In this document: positions 5,534 through 8,801 of the stretch, piece by piece
Layout: every line of letters starts with the position of its first letter
Position numbering within the stretch: the first letter of the stretch is position 1
NCBI GenBank assembly: GCA_026419655.1
Contig: JANZZA010000067.1
Location: forward strand, 1 to 8,801
Length of the DNA: 8,801 bases
Direction of reading: 5' to 3'
Origin: Armatimonadota bacterium
Lineage (GTDB): Bacteria; Armatimonadota; Zipacnadia; Zipacnadales; FEN-943
Notes under the pieces: generated by a model
Database searches by the model: none
What the model was told of the DNA's origin: nothing
What the model saw: the letters and a program-made list of their open reading frames with translations, nothing else
Translations under genes and position numbers: made by a program

Positions 5534-6337
5534 CTAGGGCACGATGAGAAGGTCTTCGAGCCGGGGCGGGTCGGCCGAGGCGACGATGAGGGCTACGGCG
5601 CGGTCGGCCTCGACCTTGCGTACTTCCGCCACGCCAAGACTATGCAGAGCCCCGTTGCGCAGCCGCGCAAGTACCGCCCTGCCAGGCAGAAGGCCAGCCC
5701 TGGAGCCGACGCCCACCAGCAGCTCGCGCTCCCCCGTCCGCGCCAGGATGCTGCCACTGACGGGCTTGCGCGCAGTGAGCTTGCCTACAGCTACCCTGGA
5801 CGCTTCTCGCAAAGCCTCCTCGACCAGAACGTCCGTTGGGAGGGGATTGCGTCGGTCGGCCCCAGCGCTGCCGCCGCTGGCCACTGCAAATAACAGCTCC
5901 CCGCTGACAGCTTCCGTTAGCTCCAACCGAAGCTCGACCTTGACGCTGCGTGCGCGCTCATCGAGGACGGTTTTCGAAACGCCCCCGGAGACGATAAGGT
6001 GGGCACCCAGCCGGTCGGCCAGCCGCTGCAAGTCTTCAACGGCCAGGACAGGGCCGGCAGTGCCGAGGGATAGGCTCGCGGCGAGGACCTGCGGGCGAGG
6101 TACCATCTCCCACCGGCCGGTCGGCTCCAGCAACGCCTGCACCCACTCCGCTGCCCGAAAGCCCAGGCAGCGACGGGAATAGCTGCAGGATTCGGCAAAG
6201 TCAGCAACAGCAGAAACCAGACGCGGGCGCGAAGAAGCCCCGGCGCCTGTTTGTTGCGCGGCAGCTATGCCCGAGATACTCAACGCCGCGAGAAATAGCA
6301 AAGCGGCTGCGCGGCCCGCTTTACAGGCCCAGGCCAT
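5534..6337 (-). CDS. Exported CsgG-like protein with FlgT_C-like C-terminal domain
   Basis: The 267-residue protein has a signal peptide (hydrophobic about 9-24, likely cleavage near AAA-QQ, 25-29). Residues about 38-150 follow the CsgG/FlgO/TolB-N pattern: an N-terminal 'RLVSAVADFAE' strand, a helix with 'WVQALLE', 'WEMVPRPQV' for the usual 'lveR' element, 'LQRLADRLGAHLIVSGGVSK' for the 'lg.~lgad~vv~G' element, then paired beta strands. Residues about 192-267 match the FlgT_C-like plan: 'GSILARTGERELLVGVGSRA', 'LLPGRAVLARLR', and an end like 'PPRLEDLLIVP'. Such proteins sit in the periplasm or at the outer membrane and help build secretion or surface structures; the exact role here is unknown. 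An upstream ATG (6613) would add residues lacking a signal; the ATG at 6337 has AAGGAG 7 bases ahead and gives a clean signal peptide. No lipobox Cys is seen. It overlaps the VIT gene by 17 bases. Confidence 0.78.
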   Translation of the reverse strand: MAWACKAGRAAALLFLAALSISGIAAAQQTGAGASSRPRLVSAVADFAESCSYSRRCLGFRAAEWVQALLEPTGRWEMVPRPQVLAASLSLGTAGPVLAVEDLQRLADRLGAHLIVSGGVSKTVLDERARSVKVELRLELTEAVSGELLFAVASGGSAGADRRNPLPTDVLVEEALREASRVAVGKLTARKPVSGSILARTGERELLVGVGSRAGLLPGRAVLARLRNGALHSLGVAEVRKVEADRAVALIVASADPPRLEDLLIVP

Positions 6338-8603
6338 CCCTTTGCTCCTTCGTAAGTTCGTCTTCGACGTCCGGCGCGATGACGAGCTGCAAGGTGCCGA
6401 CGCGGAGTTTAACCTTTTCGCCGACGGCGAGCCATCGAGCAATGTCCGGCCGCCGCCCGACCAGGGCCAGGTATGCGTCGCCAAGGTACCTGAGACAGGC
6501 TTGCGGCTCTCCGGTCGTAAACTCACTATCCACCCAGTAGCCGGCGTCGGCATCCAGGTAAAAGACCTTGCCCGCAATGGAACGGATGACCTGCGCAGGC
6601 CCCTCAACGGCACTGACGGTCGGGGCGGCCCTCAGGGCCTGCAGGTCCTTAGCCGCATCCACCGCAGCCTGGCCCACAGGCGCCCCGGCTAGTCCCTCCC
6701 GTGCCGCCTGGGCCGCTGGGGCAGCCACGCCAAAGGCACCACCCCCACCCGCGCCAGGCCCCATCGCCGCCCGCCACGCAGGCCGTCGCGCTGCCTCCTC
6801 GGCCAGCCTCGGTTCTTCTTCCGTCACCAGATAGGACGTGTACGGCGTGACTATGCCAAACTTCAGCGCCAGCCGTACTACTTCCTTCTTGAGCTCTTCG
6901 TCCTCACCATGCAGGCGTATCTGGTCGAGCAAGTAGGCCACCTGGCGCGTAGCCCACAAACGCGGCAGGAAATCATTGCCCCGCTCCTGGTCGGGGAGGG
7001 GGAGGGGCCAAGTCCATCGCTTTTCCTCACGGCCTTCAAGCCGTCCTGACAGCTCCACCCTAGCCTCACCCGGCTCCAGGTAGCGGCCAACAGCCAGCAC
7101 CTGGTCGCCCCGGAACAGGTCAGGCACCACCGCTGGCTGAAGGTCCAGGACCTGGCGGCCCTCAACGCGCAGCTTCACGTCCGTGAGCGCGGGATGGCCA
7201 ATCTTGCTCACCAGGGAGGATAGCGCCACCTCCAGGTCTTCCTCGGGACGCACGTAGCCAGAAGTTCCCCCTCCCTGCTGGGCCAGGGTATCGAGCAGGC
7301 GCGTATTGACATCATAACCGACGCCAAGCAGGAAGAGCCGTGGCGGACGGCCCCTGACAGCTTCGCGCGCCGCAGCTACGTTCTTGAGAATGCGGGCCTC
7401 CTCCCGCTCGCCAACGGTGGGCCGGCCGTCTGTAACAAAAAGCACATATCGGGGCCGCTCACCCTCATCAACGAAAACTTTGCACGCCTCTACCAGCGCG
7501 TCGTTGAGGGCTGTGCCCCCAACAGCTTCCATCTCTTCGACAAACCTCTGCGCCCGCTGGATATTGTCCGGGCTGGCGGCCAGAAGCTTATCGTCGAGCT
7601 TGCGCACAGTCGTGGCAAAGGCAATCAGGGAAAAGCGGTCCTGCGGCCCCAGGGTCTTTAGAGCGTACTTCAGCGCACTCTGGGCCTGCTGGAGCTTTTC
7701 ACCACTCATGCTGCCTGATGTGTCCAGGACGAGCACAATGTCTTTGGGCGGAGTGGACTGGCCGTCACCTACTGTCGGCGCAAGCGCCAGCAGTACATAT
7801 CCATCCTCGCCGGCTTCCCGGTGGGCCAGCCAGTGCAGCCCCAGCTCCGCTTCTGCTACCCCATAGCACAATACAAAGTCGCGGTCGAAGGGGCGCTTGT
7901 CAAGCTCCAGTGAGAATTTGGCTGTATGCTGGCCCTCGCGGTGAACGTCCAAGTCATGGCTGGGCGAGAAGACCGTGGTGAGCGCAAGGGCGCTGTGGAT
8001 TCGGCCTTCGACGACAAGCCTGGCATTCTCGGTCGTCTCGTTGCGCCCCAGCTTGAGGTTATGAAAAAACCGCACCAGATTGTTGTCCGGCCGCAGGGTC
8101 ATCAGGTATTCCGAGGTTATCTCTTCGGTCTTGCCAGGCGGCACCGGGAAGATGCTGGCCTTGAACATCCCGAAGTCGGCGTACTCGAGGAGGGCCGGGT
8201 CGCGCGTGCGGCGGATGAAGCTGAGATAAATCTCCCGAGCTTTCTCGGCCGGCAATATTTCGCCGGTGACAGGCTTGCCACCGACGGCAAACTGAAACTT
8301 CGTGACCGCCGCACCCGGCGGAAGCGGGAAGATGAAGGTACCCTCAACCGGACGCGAGTGGGGATTGTAGAGCACCGTCTCGATTTTCACACGCGCCACA
8401 GGGTGTTCAATGCTGATGGTGACGTGCTGGCTGCGGCATTCCAGATACTCCGTCGTGGGCTGAGGCCGCGGAGGCGCGTCCGGCGGGACTATGATGCACG
8501 CATGAGCCGTCGCTGCTGTCAGGATAGCGGCAACCGCGAAAAGTCGGAGAAGAACCACGGCAGGCAGGGATAGCATCGCGGCGAACCTTCCGGGGACTTG
8601 CAT
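6321..8603 (-). CDS. Exported VIT/von Willebrand factor A domain protein
   Basis: The 760-residue protein begins with a signal peptide (hydrophobic about 12-31, likely cleavage after AHA-35, giving a mature N-terminal Cys). Residues about 50-175 form a VIT (vault inter-alpha-trypsin) domain, with 'VEGTFIFPLPPGAAVTKFQF' and 'EKAREIYLSFIRRTRDPALLEY'. The vWA domain (about 287-465) has an intact metal-ion site: DTSGS (294-298), T364 in GGTALND and D392 in TDGRP, so it should bind a divalent cation and a protein ligand. Then follow a beta-rich segment, the family signature FGIVTPYTSYLV (582-593), a Gly/Ala-rich linker (about 610-660), and a conserved-looking C-terminal piece (about 670-745, 'GKVFYLDADAGYWVDSEF'). 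The family is exported in many diderms, with few members of known function. AGGTGA at 8610-8615 supports the start over Met10. It lies 2 bases from the upstream gene. Confidence 0.9.
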   Translation of the reverse strand: MQVPGRFAAMLSLPAVVLLRLFAVAAILTAATAHACIIVPPDAPPRPQPTTEYLECRSQHVTISIEHPVARVKIETVLYNPHSRPVEGTFIFPLPPGAAVTKFQFAVGGKPVTGEILPAEKAREIYLSFIRRTRDPALLEYADFGMFKASIFPVPPGKTEEITSEYLMTLRPDNNLVRFFHNLKLGRNETTENARLVVEGRIHSALALTTVFSPSHDLDVHREGQHTAKFSLELDKRPFDRDFVLCYGVAEAELGLHWLAHREAGEDGYVLLALAPTVGDGQSTPPKDIVLVLDTSGSMSGEKLQQAQSALKYALKTLGPQDRFSLIAFATTVRKLDDKLLAASPDNIQRAQRFVEEMEAVGGTALNDALVEACKVFVDEGERPRYVLFVTDGRPTVGEREEARILKNVAAAREAVRGRPPRLFLLGVGYDVNTRLLDTLAQQGGGTSGYVRPEEDLEVALSSLVSKIGHPALTDVKLRVEGRQVLDLQPAVVPDLFRGDQVLAVGRYLEPGEARVELSGRLEGREEKRWTWPLPLPDQERGNDFLPRLWATRQVAYLLDQIRLHGEDEELKKEVVRLALKFGIVTPYTSYLVTEEEPRLAEEAARRPAWRAAMGPGAGGGGAFGVAAPAAQAAREGLAGAPVGQAAVDAAKDLQALRAAPTVSAVEGPAQVIRSIAGKVFYLDADAGYWVDSEFTTGEPQACLRYLGDAYLALVGRRPDIARWLAVGEKVKLRVGTLQLVIAPDVEDELTKEQRDGLGL
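6345..6350 (-). promoter_or_regulatory. Ribosome binding site fixing the start of the CsgG-like gene
   Basis: The minus strand reads AAGGAG, 7 bases before the ATG at 6337. It lies inside the last codons of the VIT/vWA gene. It is the best Shine-Dalgarno match in the window and chooses the 267-residue start over an in-frame ATG 276 bases upstream. Confidence 0.7.
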
Positions 8604-8605
8604 TT

Positions 8606-8801
8606 TCAGTCACCTGTCCCGATATGGTAGACACCGTCGGGCCGCTTTTCCAGCCTACCTCCCACTTGCTCGACCAGCAGCTCCAGGGCGGTCTCGACGG
8701 GTATCGGGTCGGCGAAGTTGCAGTCCACTGTCAGATTGGCCAGGGCATCGTCCACCTCGACGGTGACGCGGCCGCGGCGAGCCAGGGCAGCAGCAGCCTC
8801 G
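8606..8801 (-). CDS. Protein with STN-like C-terminus, 3' end only
   Basis: The last 64 residues of a gene that enters from the right edge are present, ending in TGA at 8606-8608. The sequence 'GRVTVEVDDALANLTVDCNF', then 'IPVETALELLVEQVGGRLEK' and 'GVYHIG', follows the pattern of an STN (secretin and TonB N-terminal short) domain: beta strand, 'v...eaLd.lL...g', then a strand ending in 'I'. STN domains occur in secretins, TonB-dependent receptors, FecR-type anti-sigma factors and many exported proteins of unknown role; here it lies at the C-terminus, so a secretin pore is unlikely. It is the first gene visible of the three-gene operon; the VIT/vWA gene begins 2 bases after its stop and its ribosome binding site is inside this gene. 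The family call is moderately sure; the function is unknown. Confidence 0.6.
   Translation of the reverse strand, partial: EAAAALARRGRVTVEVDDALANLTVDCNFADPIPVETALELLVEQVGGRLEKRPDGVYHIGTGD

Noticed and set aside
5157..5893. Plus-strand ORFs of 65 and 190 residues in and beyond the gap
   Set aside because: They lack ribosome binding sites and domain patterns; the longer one is antisense to the CsgG-like gene.
6338..6613. Upstream ATG giving a 359-residue CsgG-like protein
   Set aside because: The added 92 residues are an out-of-frame reading of the VIT/vWA C-terminus and would bury the signal peptide; the ATG at 6337 has an ideal ribosome binding site.

Overview
The window comes from a GC-rich (about 60% by eye) bacterial chromosome in which every supportable gene lies on the minus strand. 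A secretin/TonB-type (STN-like) domain and a CsgG/FlgT-like exported protein suggest a diderm. The VIT/von Willebrand protein and the style of the genes are reminiscent of Armatimonadota or Planctomycetes-like lineages, but no marker here settles the phylum, so this is a weak guess.

Layout, read in the direction of transcription (right to left). (1) Positions 8801 to 5534 hold a tight three-gene envelope operon: the 3' end of a gene with an STN-like C-terminus; a large exported VIT/vWA protein starting 2 bases after it; and an exported CsgG-like lipoprotein-fold protein with a FlgT_C-like end, whose start overlaps the VIT gene by 17 bases. (2) Positions 5533 to 4858 are about 675 bases without a credible gene. 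This stretch holds possible weak terminator hairpins, a degenerate repeat array with a period of about 34-35 bases, a convincing bipartite terminator hairpin on the minus strand, a candidate promoter, and what looks like a stray repeat copy in the leader of the next gene. (3) Positions 4857 to 464 hold an exported L,D-transpeptidase (YkuD), then tilS (tRNA-Ile lysidine synthetase), then ftsH (membrane AAA+ zinc protease). tilS and ftsH are 5 bases apart, a widely conserved pairing. (4) Positions 463 to 197 are an intergenic gap with a nested inverted repeat just after the ftsH stop and a long near-perfect hairpin. (5) Positions 196 to 1 are the 5' end of an unidentified gene, possibly a TIM-barrel protein.

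Functionally, the middle operon joins cell-wall cross-linking (L,D-transpeptidase), decoding fidelity (TilS) and membrane-protein quality control (FtsH). The right operon looks like a periplasmic or outer-membrane module of unknown job. The most unusual non-coding signal is the degenerate repeat family between 4890 and 5405. I saw no defence system, mobile element, CRISPR array or RNA gene of a recognised class.
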